This document shows, one piece after another, positions 23,415-32,757 of a stretch of 64,000 bases of DNA. The DNA is taken from assembly GCA_905233245.1 (NCBI GenBank), contig CAJODK010000001.1:62001-126000 (forward strand), given 5' to 3'. Position 1 is the stretch's first letter. Each line of letters begins with the position of its first letter. Origin of the DNA: an uncultured Prevotella sp. (GTDB lineage: Bacteria; Bacteroidota; Bacteroidia; Bacteroidales; Bacteroidaceae). The notes under the pieces were generated by a model that ran no database searches, was not told where the DNA came from, and saw only the letters and a program-made list of their open reading frames with translations. The translations under genes were made by a program, and so were the position numbers.

Positions 23415-25320
23415 TGTAGTCACGTGAGTAGCGTAGCATCTGATCTTCGAAAGTCTCGCTGAAATCGAGAAGAACATCCGTAATCTCATCGCCAACGAAA
23501 ACCGGTGTCATCTTAGGATTGAGGAAACCCTTGTAGGGTGCTATATTTAATTGTTCGTAGCGCGCGCGTATCTCACGATGCAACTCTGGGTCTATCTTGA
23601 CTGCATAGGTCTCGACGAGATGCTGGGCAGCCTCGTAGTCGCCCTCGCTCTTGATGCGCTGTATCTCTGCGAGGAGACGGGCGAAGAGCCCACGCAGGGC
23701 AGGGTAGTCCAGTATCTGGATGTAGTGCTTGCCATTGCGCTTCTGAAGTTCGATGACTCCGTCGGAATTGCGATAGCACCAGTTGGCGATGAGGGCACGA
23801 TTGCGCATGTGCGCCTCTTCGATGTTGTCACCCAGTTTGATGCGTACACTCTGCGTCATCATACCATTCATGATATAGGTATAGTAGTTGGACTTATACG
23901 CCTCAAGGTCTGGGGCAAGCCCAAGTTCTACGAGTTTCTCATCAGCGATATAGTATAGTCCGAAGAGGTCTGCACGCGCTTCCTCTATGGTATTGCCGTA
24001 TGCCTTGAGAGCATCGGGGCTGACGCCAGGGAGCAACTGGCCAGAACCATGTCCGAGGCATTCGTGCAGGTCGGTATGCAGGTCGTCACACACATCGCCA
24101 TATTTCCTAATCATCTTTACGGTATCCTCATCGATGGCAAACTCCTCCAGGAAACCGCTACCCTTAGCCGCCTTGTTGTAGGCAGCAGTGAAATTGGTGA
24201 TGGTGACAGACTTAGAACCATGCTGTGCTCTAATCCAGTCTGCATTAGGCAGATTGATGCCGATAGCGGTGGAGGGATACTCATCACCACCGAGCATGGC
24301 GCCACAGACAGCATTTGCCACGACGCCCTTGACATGAGGCTTGCGGAAACGAGGGTCCACAGGCGAATGGTCCTCAAACCACTGAGCATTCTGACTGATG
24401 GTCTGGGTACGCTTGCATGCCTCGAGGTCTTTGTACTCTACGATGCCTTCCCACGAACCCTTGAACCCCAGTGGGTCACCATAAACCTCTATAAATCCGT
24501 TGATAAAGTCGATACGGCCATCGAGTTCCTTGAGCCATTCTATGGAGTACTCATCGAAGGTCTGGAGAGACCCCGTGCTGTAGTAGTCTATAAGCAGATT
24601 GATTATGTGCTTTTGTTGTTCATTCTCAGCGTATTGCGCTGCGTGGTTAAGGTTTTCGATTATATGCTCGATGACCTTTCCATATTTACCATTGAGGCAC
24701 CATACATCCTCACGTAGAGTGCCGCCGTCCTTGACGAGGGTAGAGTTGAGTCCGTAGGATGGTGGAGTAGGGTTGTCACCCTTGAGAGTAGCGTAGAAGT
24801 CTTCCACTTCCTGCTGAGAAATGTCACCCTGGTAGAAATTATTGGCAGAAGCCTTGATGAGGTCAGCGCCAGCCTCCTTGCTGACACGCTTAGGCATGAC
24901 ATTAGGGTCAAAGATGATAGGCACGAGCGTCTCCAGCAACTGCTCAGCAGGCATAGGGAGAGCATCAGCAGGCAGACGGCGCACCGCTTCTTCGAAGAAC
25001 TGCTGAGAGAATTCGGGCACGAATTTCTCCATGCCGTAGTGATGGTGTATGCCGTTGGAGAACCAGACACGCTGCAAGTATTCCTTAAAAACCTCAAAGT
25101 CCTTTGACCCCTTAAACTCTTGAACTTTTGAACTTTTGAACCCTTCAAGAATAGCCTCTAAAGTCTTGCGGATGAGGAGGTTGTAGCGCCCCCACTGGTC
25201 GTAGATGATATCACGCCCCCAGAGTGTGGCCTCTGAGAGATAGTAGATGTAAGCCTTCTGTTGTGGTGTGAGTTCCGCAAAACCTGGGAGCTCGTAACGT
25301 AGTATCTGAAAATCAATCAT
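23404..25320 (-). CDS. Dipeptidyl peptidase III (M49 zinc peptidase)
   Basis: Removes dipeptides from the N-terminus of oligopeptides. It is 638 aa. The zinc motif of the bacterial form is HECLGHGSGQ with His419, Glu420 and His424, and the third ligand is in EEARADLFGLYY, about 28 residues later (near Glu447), both as in this family. No signal peptide is visible, so a cytoplasmic location is likely. Residues about 58-74 (GFKSSKVQEFKGSK) are encoded by an 8-nt tandem repeat. The ATG lies 5 nt beyond a TACCTTTG box, making the transcript practically leaderless. The AlkD-like gene begins within its end. Confidence 0.94.
   Translation of the reverse strand: MIDFQILRYELPGFAELTPQQKAYIYYLSEATLWGRDIIYDQWGRYNLLIRKTLEAILEGFKSSKVQEFKGSKDFEVFKEYLQRVWFSNGIHHHYGMEKFVPEFSQQFFEEAVRRLPADALPMPAEQLLETLVPIIFDPNVMPKRVSKEAGADLIKASANNFYQGDISQQEVEDFYATLKGDNPTPPSYGLNSTLVKDGGTLREDVWCLNGKYGKVIEHIIENLNHAAQYAENEQQKHIINLLIDYYSTGSLQTFDEYSIEWLKELDGRIDFINGFIEVYGDPLGFKGSWEGIVEYKDLEACKRTQTISQNAQWFEDHSPVDPRFRKPHVKGVVANAVCGAMLGGDEYPSTAIGINLPNADWIRAQHGSKSVTITNFTAAYNKAAKGSGFLEEFAIDEDTVKMIRKYGDVCDDLHTDLHECLGHGSGQLLPGVSPDALKAYGNTIEEARADLFGLYYIADEKLVELGLAPDLEAYKSNYYTYIMNGMMTQSVRIKLGDNIEEAHMRNRALIANWCYRNSDGVIELQKRNGKHYIQILDYPALRGLFARLLAEIQRIKSEGDYEAAQHLVETYAVKIDPELHREIRARYEQLNIAPYKGFLNPKMTPVFVGDEITDVLLDFSETFEDQMLRYSRDYSAL
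25101..25145 (-). repeat. In-frame 8-nt repeat inside dpp3
   Basis: On the minus strand GTTCAAAA GTTCAAAA GTTCAAGA GTTTAAGG and then GGTCAAAG follow each other, coding for FKSSKVQEFKGSK in a surface segment. Confidence 0.9.
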
Positions 25321-25325
25321 GGGTG

Positions 25326-25333
25326 CAAAGGTA
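25326..25333 (-). promoter_or_regulatory. -7 box of the dpp3 promoter
   Basis: TACCTTTG on the minus strand; only five bases (CACCC) separate it from the dpp3 ATG. The -33 region is T-rich without a clean TTTG. Confidence 0.55.
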
Positions 25334-25373
25334 ATAATTTTTTATTGAAAAATGAAAATTGAAAATTGAAAAG

Positions 25374-25405
25374 TTTGTGAGTTTCGTATTTTTTTCGTAA
25401 CTTTG
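25374..25405 (+). promoter_or_regulatory. Promoter of the HU/SPOR gene
   Basis: TTTG (25374-25377), 20 nt, TAACTTTG (25398-25405); the ATG at 25413 is 8 nt further on. Confidence 0.8.
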
Positions 25406-25412
25406 CAAGCGA

Positions 25413-26402
25413 ATGGAATTATCACGCCATATAGAGATACTTTTGCTGGACAATGATTGTGTCATTGTACCAGGTTTCGGCGGTTTTATGGCGCACTACA
25501 TCCCTGCGGAGTACGTGGAAGAGGACAAGATGTTCTATCCCCCTCAGCGCACTTTGGGTTTCAATCCTCAACTGCAACTCAATGACTCGCTGCTGGCTCA
25601 GGCTTACGTGGAGGCTTATGATATAAGTTATCCTGAGGCTGTGAGGCAGATAGCTGCTGAGGTAGAGGAGGTGAGGCAGGTGATGTCAGTAGAGGGAGAG
25701 TATAATTTCCATGGACTGGGAACGCTGAGATACACCTCAGAGGAGAAGTATGACTTTCACCCCTGTGCTGCTGGTATCCTGACGCCAACGCTATATGGGC
25801 TTGGTAGCTTCGAGGCAATTGCTAAGGTGAAGAATACGCAGTCTCAGCCTGCTACGATACGCGAGCAGAACTCGCTACGATACGGCGCAAGCGCCTACGA
25901 CAACAAGGAGGAGGAGAAGGAACAGAAGGCCATCGTGGTTAACATGACAGTCGTGAGAAATGTGCTTATGGCTGCTATGCTGCTACTGTTGTTCGTATTC
26001 TCAAGTATCCCCGTCGGCATTGGCAGCAATGATGTGCAGCAGTGCTCACTGATAGATACCCACGTAGTGTCATCGCTGGTAAAGGAGCAGGTGGACACAC
26101 AGGCTATAGCAATGAAACCTGAGGTAAAGAAGGTATCACAACAGATGGTGAAGATAGAGCCTCAGCAGATGGATAATGGATACACTATCGTACTGGCAAG
26201 CAAGGTGAGCAAGGCTGGTGCCGACGAATTGGTCGTGAAGATGACGAAGTTGGGATTCAAGTCTGCCAGAGTAGTGGAAAAAGGTACGATGAGAAGAGTA
26301 GTACTGGGCATCTACTCCAGCGAGAGTGATGCTAGTAATGCACTGAGGAGATATCATAAAATAGGCGAGACATTCACAGATGCCTGGATATCAGAGATAT
26401 GA
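25413..26402 (+). CDS. HU-like (CCDC81-type) / SPOR domain membrane protein
   Basis: 329-aa Bacteroidetes envelope protein. The N-terminal part (about 1-140) matches the prokaryotic HU-like CCDC81 module (HIEILLLDNDCVIVPGFGGF, YNFHGLGTLRY). One membrane segment follows at about 183-204 (NVLMAAMLLLLFVFSSIPVG). The C-terminal SPOR domain (about 253-329, GYTIVLASKVSKAGADELV) normally binds denuded peptidoglycan at the division site. The topology therefore puts the HU-like part in the cytoplasm and SPOR in the periplasm, linking inner face and septal wall (inference). It overlaps the next gene by 4 nt. Confidence 0.87.
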   Translation: MELSRHIEILLLDNDCVIVPGFGGFMAHYIPAEYVEEDKMFYPPQRTLGFNPQLQLNDSLLAQAYVEAYDISYPEAVRQIAAEVEEVRQVMSVEGEYNFHGLGTLRYTSEEKYDFHPCAAGILTPTLYGLGSFEAIAKVKNTQSQPATIREQNSLRYGASAYDNKEEEKEQKAIVVNMTVVRNVLMAAMLLLLFVFSSIPVGIGSNDVQQCSLIDTHVVSSLVKEQVDTQAIAMKPEVKKVSQQMVKIEPQQMDNGYTIVLASKVSKAGADELVVKMTKLGFKSARVVEKGTMRRVVLGIYSSESDASNALRRYHKIGETFTDAWISEI

Positions 26403-26914
26403 AAAAACTACGCTGTCCAAAGTGCAACTACACCATCACCTTTGATGAAACGAAATATCAGCCTGGACAGACACTGGTATTCCAGTGCAAGACATGTGGT
26501 AAAGAGTTTGGTATAAGGATAAAGGACTCCGTACAAAAGGACAAAAACATTAATGACGATAGCCCTAACGAGAACGTAGGCTCTATCGTGGTGATAGAGA
26601 ATAGGTTTCACTACAAACAGGTACTGCCACTTAGGATGGGTGACAATGTCATAGGCAGGTACATGAAGGGTTCGAAGTGTAACACCCCTATCGAGACTAC
26701 AGACCCGTCGATGGATATGAACCACTGCGTCATCACCGTGATGCGCGACAAGAACGGTAAACTGAAGTACGTGCTGCGTGACGGCCCCAGCTATACTGGT
26801 ACTTTCGTGGACAACCAGATACTGGGTGACAAAGAGAAGAGAGTGATAGAGAATGACACCCTGTTTACCATAGGTGCTACATCGATAATTCTAAAGGATG
26901 CAAATTCTGGATAA
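26399..26914 (+). CDS. Zinc-ribbon (MJ0042-type) plus FHA-domain protein
   Basis: 171 aa. An N-terminal zinc ribbon has CPKC and CKTC (residues 5-8 and about 30-33). From about residue 75 a forkhead-associated fold follows: NVIGRY (the GR of strand 3/4), SMDMNHCVI in place of SxxH, and GTFVDNQIL in place of the NG loop. FHA domains bind phosphothreonine peptides. The gene overlaps both the upstream SPOR gene (4 nt) and the downstream symporter (17 nt), so coupled expression is likely. No kinase gene is nearby. Confidence 0.85.
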   Translation: MKKLRCPKCNYTITFDETKYQPGQTLVFQCKTCGKEFGIRIKDSVQKDKNINDDSPNENVGSIVVIENRFHYKQVLPLRMGDNVIGRYMKGSKCNTPIETTDPSMDMNHCVITVMRDKNGKLKYVLRDGPSYTGTFVDNQILGDKEKRVIENDTLFTIGATSIILKDANSG

Positions 26915-28265
26915 CATACTTACTTCAATCAGTAATGAACTGTGGGGAATGCCCATGATAGTTCTGTTGGTAGGAACTCACCTGTTTCTTACTATCCGGT
27001 TGAAGTTTCCTCAGCGTAAGATTTTTACTGCTATACGCCTCTCTGTTTCCAAAGACAAGGAAAGTGAAGGTGACGTGAGCCAATTTGGCGCTCTCGCCAC
27101 TGCCCTCGCAGCTACTATCGGCACGGGTAACATAATAGGTGTAGGAACCGCCATCGCCCTCGGTGGGCCAGGCGCCGTATTATGGTGCTGGCTGACAGGC
27201 GTATTTGGCATAGCAACGAAATATGGTGAGGGACTCTTGGCGGTGAAGTACCGCAGAACCTCAAAGAAAGGTCACATGATAGGTGGCCCGATGTATGCTC
27301 TGGAGTATGGCCTGAATGCTAAGTGGGCAGGTATGCTCTTTGCCCTATTCACCGCCATCGCTGCACTGGGAATAGGCAGTACGGTGCAGGCCAATGCTAT
27401 CTCTACTCTGGTTCACGAGGTGGTAGGAGTGGACACTATCCTTACAGGTATAATAGTCACCATGCTTGTGGCACTGGTGTTGGTGGGAGGTATCAAGAGT
27501 ATTGCGAAAGTTTGTACGGCACTGGTACCATTCATGGCGATATTCTATATGGCAGGTTGTGCGTACATTCTTATATATAACTATCAGTATATCATACCAG
27601 CCATAGAACTCATCTGCGAGGCAGCCTTTGCTCCATCTGCAGCAGCAGGCGGTGTAGCGGGAGGCGGCATCATGATAGCAGCCCATTACGGTATAGCACG
27701 TGGACTCTTCTCCAATGAGTCTGGTATGGGTTCGGCACCGCTCGTAGCAGCATCGGCACGCACCAAGAATCCCGTGCGACAGGCTCTTGTGAGCGCCAGT
27801 GGCACTTTCTGGGATACTGTAGTGCTCTGCGCCGTTACGGGTATAGTAATTGTAAGCAGTATGCATGCCAATATAGTGGATATCAATGCTCCGGGCATAG
27901 ACGGTGGCAAACTGACCAAAATGGCATTCTCTGTAATCCCCGTGATAGGCCAGCCAACGCTGATGATAGCACTCTTTACCTTTGCTTTCTCTACGATACT
28001 GGGATGGAGCATCTATGCACAGAGAGCAGTAGAATATCTGGCTGGCATAAAAGGTGTGAAGGTATATACATGGATATTCCTGGCAGCCGTGATGGTGGGC
28101 TCAGTGATAAATCTCAATACGGTATGGACTCTTGCCGACATTTTCAACGCTCTCATGGCAATTCCTAACCTCTTTGCTCTGCTACTGCTCAGCGGAGTGA
28201 TAGCCAAGGAAACGGATAAGTACCTATGGAGCGGAAAACTGGACGAAGAAGAATTAAAAGATTGA
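26898..28265 (+). CDS. Sodium:alanine symporter (AGCS family)
   Basis: Inner-membrane Na+-coupled alanine/glycine importer, 455 aa, about 11 membrane segments. Signatures visible: GVGTAIALGGPGAVLWCWLTG, KYGEGLLAVKYR (the family KYAE-like region), GGPMYALEYGL, ARGLFSNESGMGSAPLVAASA, and FSTILGWSIYAQRAVEYL. The start ATG 26898 lies within the FHA gene. The next gene, a decarboxylase gamma subunit, begins 16 nt after its stop; Na+ made available by that pump could drive this carrier (inference). Confidence 0.95.
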   Translation: MQILDNILTSISNELWGMPMIVLLVGTHLFLTIRLKFPQRKIFTAIRLSVSKDKESEGDVSQFGALATALAATIGTGNIIGVGTAIALGGPGAVLWCWLTGVFGIATKYGEGLLAVKYRRTSKKGHMIGGPMYALEYGLNAKWAGMLFALFTAIAALGIGSTVQANAISTLVHEVVGVDTILTGIIVTMLVALVLVGGIKSIAKVCTALVPFMAIFYMAGCAYILIYNYQYIIPAIELICEAAFAPSAAAGGVAGGGIMIAAHYGIARGLFSNESGMGSAPLVAASARTKNPVRQALVSASGTFWDTVVLCAVTGIVIVSSMHANIVDINAPGIDGGKLTKMAFSVIPVIGQPTLMIALFTFAFSTILGWSIYAQRAVEYLAGIKGVKVYTWIFLAAVMVGSVINLNTVWTLADIFNALMAIPNLFALLLLSGVIAKETDKYLWSGKLDEEELKD

Positions 28266-28281
28266 AAATATTAAAGAAGAT

Positions 28282-28545
28282 ATGAGTATAGGTATAACAC
28301 TAATGATTGTAGGAATGATAACGGTATTCACGGTGCTGCTTATCATCATCCAACTAAGCAATCTGCTAATCCGCATCGTAAACAGGATAGCACCAGAAGA
28401 AGAAAAGAAGAAGGCTGCAAAGACAGTGACTACAGCGACAGTTACGGATAATGCAGTAACACCAGACGTGATGGAGGCCATACGTCAGGTAGTAGAGAAA
28501 ATCACTAAGGGCACAGGACTTGTGGCGCAAGTGCAGAAGTGTTGA
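28282..28545 (+). CDS. Oxaloacetate decarboxylase gamma-type subunit
   Basis: 87-aa OadG-like protein. One N-terminal membrane helix (about 3-28, GITLMIVGMITVFTVLLIII) anchors the complex; the rest is a charged, Ala/Thr-rich cytoplasmic tail. The identification rests mostly on its size, the membrane anchor and its position just before the alpha and beta subunit genes. Confidence 0.8.
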   Translation: MSIGITLMIVGMITVFTVLLIIIQLSNLLIRIVNRIAPEEEKKKAAKTVTTATVTDNAVTPDVMEAIRQVVEKITKGTGLVAQVQKC

Positions 28546-28575
28546 TAAGGTAGAAAGATTGAAAACAAAAAAATA

Positions 28576-30453
28576 ATGAAAGAAATAAAATTTAGTCTTG
28601 TATTCAGGGATATGTGGCAGAGTGCTGGAAAGTATCAGCCACGAGTAGATCAATTATTAAAGATAGCTCCTGTCATCATCCGCATGGGATGCTTTGACCG
28701 CGTAGAGACCAATGGCGGTGGTTTTGAACAAGTCAACCTGCTTTATGGCGAGAACCCAAACAAAGCTGTGCGTGAGTGGACAAAGCCCTTCCATGAGGCT
28801 GGCATTCAGACTCACATGCTCGACCGCGCACTGAATGCTCTGCGTATGAGCCCATGCCCTAAGGATTTGCGCCAGTTATTCTATAAGGTGAAGAAAGCGC
28901 AAGGTACGGATATCACACGTATCTTCTGCGGTCTTAATGACCCACGCAACGTGATACCATCCATACAGTATGCCAAGGAGGCGGGCATGATAGCACAGGC
29001 TGCTCTATGCATTACTCACTCACCCGTGCACACTGTGGAGTACTACGTGGAATTGGCAAAGAAGTTTATTGATGCTGGTGCCGACGAGATATGTCTGAAG
29101 GATATGGCAGGCATAGGTCGCCCTGACACTCTGGGTAAGATAGTAGCTGGCATCAAGGCATACAAGAAGGATATCATAGTGCAGTATCACTCACATGCTG
29201 GTCCCGGATTCAATATGGCATCCATACTGGAGGTGTGCCGCAATGGTTGTGACTATGTTGACACTGGTATGTCACCACTCTCATGGGGTACTGGACATGC
29301 TGACATCATCGCAGTGCAGGAGATGCTGAAGGATGCAGGATTCAAGGTAAAGGACATCAATATGTCTGCATATATGGAGGCTCGCACCATGATACAGGAG
29401 ATGATGGACGACTTCCTGGGTTACTACATACCAAAACTCAATCACCTCAATAACTCACTGCTCATCAAACCTGGTCTGCCAGGTGGCATGATGGGTTCGC
29501 TGATGACTGATTTGGAGGACAACCTGCGTTCGCTCAATAAATGGAAGGTAAAGAACAATAAACCAGAACTGACTACCGATGAACTGCTCATCAAGCTCTT
29601 TGACGAGGTGGCATACGTATGGCCAAAGGTGGGTTATCCATGTCTGGTGACTCCATTCTCACAGTATGTCAAGAACCTCGCTCTGATGAACGTTATACAG
29701 ATGGAGAAGGGTAAGGAGCGCTGGTCAATGATAGCAGAAAATATCTGGGATATGATACTCGGTAAGGCAGGTAAACTGCCAGGAGAGGTAGATCAACTAT
29801 TCAAGGATATGGCAAAGGAAGAGGGACGTAAGTTCCTGGAGACCAATCCACAGGATAACTACCCAGACGAACTGGAGACATACCGTCTTAAGATGACTCA
29901 GGCAGGATGGGAACTCGGTGAGGATAATGAAGAACTATTCGAGTATGCCATGCACCCACAGCAGTATGAGGCATATAAGAGTGGTGCGGCAAAGGCAGCA
30001 TTCGAGAAAGACCTTGCTGAGCGCAAGGAGAAGAAGCAAGCTCACGAGCATGGACAGGGTAACATGAAGAAGCACATGCCTAAGCAGGTGACTGTAAATG
30101 TAAAGGGTCAGAATTATCTGGTCAGCATATCATACGACGGCACCCTGCCTGAGCCAGCGGAAACAAAGCCTGTAGAAGTAGCCAAGGTAGCAGAGCCTGT
30201 AGCTCCTGTAGTGGCAGGTGAGGGACTGGAGATACTGGCACCATTGGAGGGTAAGGCATACCTCGTGCAGTCATCATCAGAGACTCCCAAGAAGGTGGGT
30301 GACCACGTAGAGGAGGGCGAAGTGATATGCTACATCGAGGCTATGAAGGTATTCAACCGTATCAAGGCAGAGAAGGCTGGCACTATCGTCTCTATCGCTT
30401 TCACCTCTGGTGACTCTGTAGAGGAAGATGATGTACTAATGACAATAGCATAA
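28576..30453 (+). CDS. Biotin-dependent carboxyltransferase, oxaloacetate decarboxylase alpha / pyruvate carboxylase B type
   Basis: 625 aa. Carboxyltransferase TIM barrel (about 1-300), a helical conserved domain (300-480), a charged, Ala/Pro-rich linker and a C-terminal biotinyl domain with the biotin lysine in EAMKVFN (Lys591). In the barrel, FRDMWQS replaces the usual FRDxHQS, the transfer lysine is in CLKDMAG, and the metal-site histidines are in YHSHAGPG rather than the common HTHDTSG. It transfers CO2 from oxaloacetate to biotin; the beta subunit then releases it while exporting Na+. The gene lies 30 nt after gamma and 9 nt before beta. Confidence 0.92.
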   Translation: MKEIKFSLVFRDMWQSAGKYQPRVDQLLKIAPVIIRMGCFDRVETNGGGFEQVNLLYGENPNKAVREWTKPFHEAGIQTHMLDRALNALRMSPCPKDLRQLFYKVKKAQGTDITRIFCGLNDPRNVIPSIQYAKEAGMIAQAALCITHSPVHTVEYYVELAKKFIDAGADEICLKDMAGIGRPDTLGKIVAGIKAYKKDIIVQYHSHAGPGFNMASILEVCRNGCDYVDTGMSPLSWGTGHADIIAVQEMLKDAGFKVKDINMSAYMEARTMIQEMMDDFLGYYIPKLNHLNNSLLIKPGLPGGMMGSLMTDLEDNLRSLNKWKVKNNKPELTTDELLIKLFDEVAYVWPKVGYPCLVTPFSQYVKNLALMNVIQMEKGKERWSMIAENIWDMILGKAGKLPGEVDQLFKDMAKEEGRKFLETNPQDNYPDELETYRLKMTQAGWELGEDNEELFEYAMHPQQYEAYKSGAAKAAFEKDLAERKEKKQAHEHGQGNMKKHMPKQVTVNVKGQNYLVSISYDGTLPEPAETKPVEVAKVAEPVAPVVAGEGLEILAPLEGKAYLVQSSSETPKKVGDHVEEGEVICYIEAMKVFNRIKAEKAGTIVSIAFTSGDSVEEDDVLMTIA

Positions 30454-30462
30454 ACGACAACA

Positions 30463-31722
30463 ATGAATATACTACAGAAATTATGGGATATGACAGCCTT
30501 CGCTCAGACGGGCGGTGACTGGTCATTCCTCATTATGATAGTCATAGCGTGCATACTGCTATACCTCGGTATAGTGAAGAAATATGAGCCTCTCCTGCTC
30601 GTGCCAATAGGCATGGGTGTGCTATTGGCAAACTTCCCTGGTGGTGGTATGGGCGTTACGACAGTGACATCAGAGGGTTATATACCCTTGGCTGACGGCA
30701 CATTCCTCTTGGATGCCAACGGCAATAAAGAGGTGATATGGGATATGCCTCTGCATAAGATAGCGCATGATCTGGGATTGATGAACTTCATCTACTACAT
30801 GTGTATCAAGACGGGATTTATACCACCTATTATATTTATGGGTGTAGGAGCGCTGACAGACTTCGGTCCTATGCTGAGAAATCTGCGTCTTTCAATCTTC
30901 GGAGCTGGTGCACAGTTTGGTATCTTCGCAGTACTGCTTGTATCGCTTGCCATGGGATTCACTCCTCAACAGGCGGCATCACTTGGTATCATCGGTGGTG
31001 CTGATGGTCCTACAGCTATATTCACGACCATCAAACTGGCTCCGGAACTCCTTGGTCCTATCGCTATAGCAGCATATAGCTACATGGCTCTGGTACCTGT
31101 TATCATACCACTGGTAGTAAAATGTCTCTGCACGAAAAAGGAACTGATGATTAATATGAAGGAACAGGATAAGAAATATCCCAACAAGACGGAGATAAAA
31201 AACCTGCGAGTCCTGAAAATCCTGTTCCCCATCACGGTGACAATTATCGTAGCACTGCTTGTGCCAACTGCTGTTAGCCTTGTGGGTATGCTGATGTTTG
31301 GTAATCTGCTGAAAGAACTCGGTGCGATGACCAGTCGTCTTTTTGATACTGCCAGCAATGCCATCATGAATACGGCTACAATATTCCTTGGTCTCTCTGT
31401 AGGAGCCACGATGACCTCAGAGGCGTTCCTTAATCTACAGACTATAGGTATTGTCATAGGAGGATTCCTGGCATTCGCACTGTCTATCTCAGCAGGCATT
31501 TGCATGGTTAAGATTTTCAATCTCTTTGTAAAGAAAAAGGTCAATCCGCTGGTAGGTGCTACAGGCCTCAGTGCTGTTCCTATGGCATCACGTGTAGCCA
31601 ACGAGATAGCTACAAAGTACGACCCAAAGAACCATGTACTGAACTACTGCATGGCTTCAAATATTTCGGGAGTAATCGGTTCGGCTGTTGCTGCTGGCGT
31701 GCTGATTTCTTTCCTACAGTAA
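30463..31722 (+). CDS. Na+-pumping decarboxylase beta subunit
   Basis: Integral membrane subunit that decarboxylates carboxybiotin and exports Na+, 419 aa, about 9-10 membrane segments. Typical pieces: PIIFMGVGALTDFGPML, the Asp-containing GIIGGADGPTAIF (family GxADGPT motif), and near the end NPLVGATGLSAVPMASRVAN and NYCMASNISGVIGSAVAAG. It completes the gamma-alpha-beta set. Its stop overlaps by 9 nt the convergent end of the DHH phosphoesterase gene. Confidence 0.95.
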   Translation: MNILQKLWDMTAFAQTGGDWSFLIMIVIACILLYLGIVKKYEPLLLVPIGMGVLLANFPGGGMGVTTVTSEGYIPLADGTFLLDANGNKEVIWDMPLHKIAHDLGLMNFIYYMCIKTGFIPPIIFMGVGALTDFGPMLRNLRLSIFGAGAQFGIFAVLLVSLAMGFTPQQAASLGIIGGADGPTAIFTTIKLAPELLGPIAIAAYSYMALVPVIIPLVVKCLCTKKELMINMKEQDKKYPNKTEIKNLRVLKILFPITVTIIVALLVPTAVSLVGMLMFGNLLKELGAMTSRLFDTASNAIMNTATIFLGLSVGATMTSEAFLNLQTIGIVIGGFLAFALSISAGICMVKIFNLFVKKKVNPLVGATGLSAVPMASRVANEIATKYDPKNHVLNYCMASNISGVIGSAVAAGVLISFLQ

Positions 31723-32748
31723 ATTAGCAAAGGCCTTAATAGCCTGACGAGTAATATCCTCTGCCTCTGGTAAGGAACAGAATAGTTTTCCTCCAGAGGC
31801 ATTTTTGTGTCCGCCACCATTGAAGAACTGCGCAGCCATCTCATTGCAGGGGAAATTTTCCACCGAACGAAGACTGACCCATATGAGATTAGTCTTTTCT
31901 GAGTCCTCGCGAAGGGAGATGGACAGACGGTGTCCCTTTATCTGCAGAGGCATATTGACCAGTCCTTCAGCATCGCCCTTGATAAAGTGGAAACGTTTCT
32001 GATCCTGACGTGAGATAGTATAGTAAGAAGCGCGCAGGGGTGTGAGAATCTTGAGTTTCTGATACATTACATATCCCATGAGCCGGAGACGGTCAACACT
32101 GAAGACATGATATATATTGCGGTATATCTTGTCTTTGTCTATTCCTTTAGCTAACAGTTGGGAAATGATATAATATATCTCTGGATATGTGGAATTATAG
32201 GTAAAAGCACCAGTATCAGTCATCATGCCACAGTAGGTTGTAATGGCCATATTCTTTGTCATGGCATCATAACCACCCAATTGGCTGATGAGACGGAATA
32301 CTATCTCCGACGTACTGCACAACAGAGGGAAAGATATCTGCATTACGGACGGAATATCAGGATTCAGGTGATGATCTATGAGCAGTATTGGTTTGTCAGA
32401 CTTGACAAGTTCATCGCCCAATTCCGGAGTAGCTCTGTGCAGAGTATTGAAATCCATGCAGCAGATGAGGTCAGCCGCTTGCAGGAGTTCCTTCACAATG
32501 TCTTTTTTCTTGTCATAGCGTATAATCTTCTCATTACCAGGCATCCAATGCAGGAAGTCGGGATACTGATCAGGTGCTACCACACTGACCTCTTTGCCCT
32601 GAAGACGCAGATAGTCAGCCCATGTCTGCATCGAACCGATAGCATCGCCATCGGCATTGGTGTGACATACTGTGACGATTTTATTTGAATGAGCAAGCAA
32701 CTCACGCAGTTGTGCCAGTTGCTCATCTTTGAGCAGATTGATGTTCAT
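31714..32748 (-). CDS. DHH/DHHA1 phosphoesterase, NrnA-like (nanoRNase / pAp phosphatase)
   Basis: 344 aa. The DHH domain has VCHTNADGDAIGS (motif I, two Asp), MDFNT (motif II) and LIDHHLNPD (motif III); the DHHA1 domain carries FNGGGHKNASGG near residue 325. NrnA-type enzymes degrade 2-5-nt RNA pieces and dephosphorylate pAp. It is the last gene of the lpxK-punA-thiL-nrnA run, 9 nt after thiL. Confidence 0.92.
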   Translation of the reverse strand: MNINLLKDEQLAQLRELLAHSNKIVTVCHTNADGDAIGSMQTWADYLRLQGKEVSVVAPDQYPDFLHWMPGNEKIIRYDKKKDIVKELLQAADLICCMDFNTLHRATPELGDELVKSDKPILLIDHHLNPDIPSVMQISFPLLCSTSEIVFRLISQLGGYDAMTKNMAITTYCGMMTDTGAFTYNSTYPEIYYIISQLLAKGIDKDKIYRNIYHVFSVDRLRLMGYVMYQKLKILTPLRASYYTISRQDQKRFHFIKGDAEGLVNMPLQIKGHRLSISLREDSEKTNLIWVSLRSVENFPCNEMAAQFFNGGGHKNASGGKLFCSLPEAEDITRQAIKAFANLL

Positions 32749-32757
32749 AGGTTAAGG

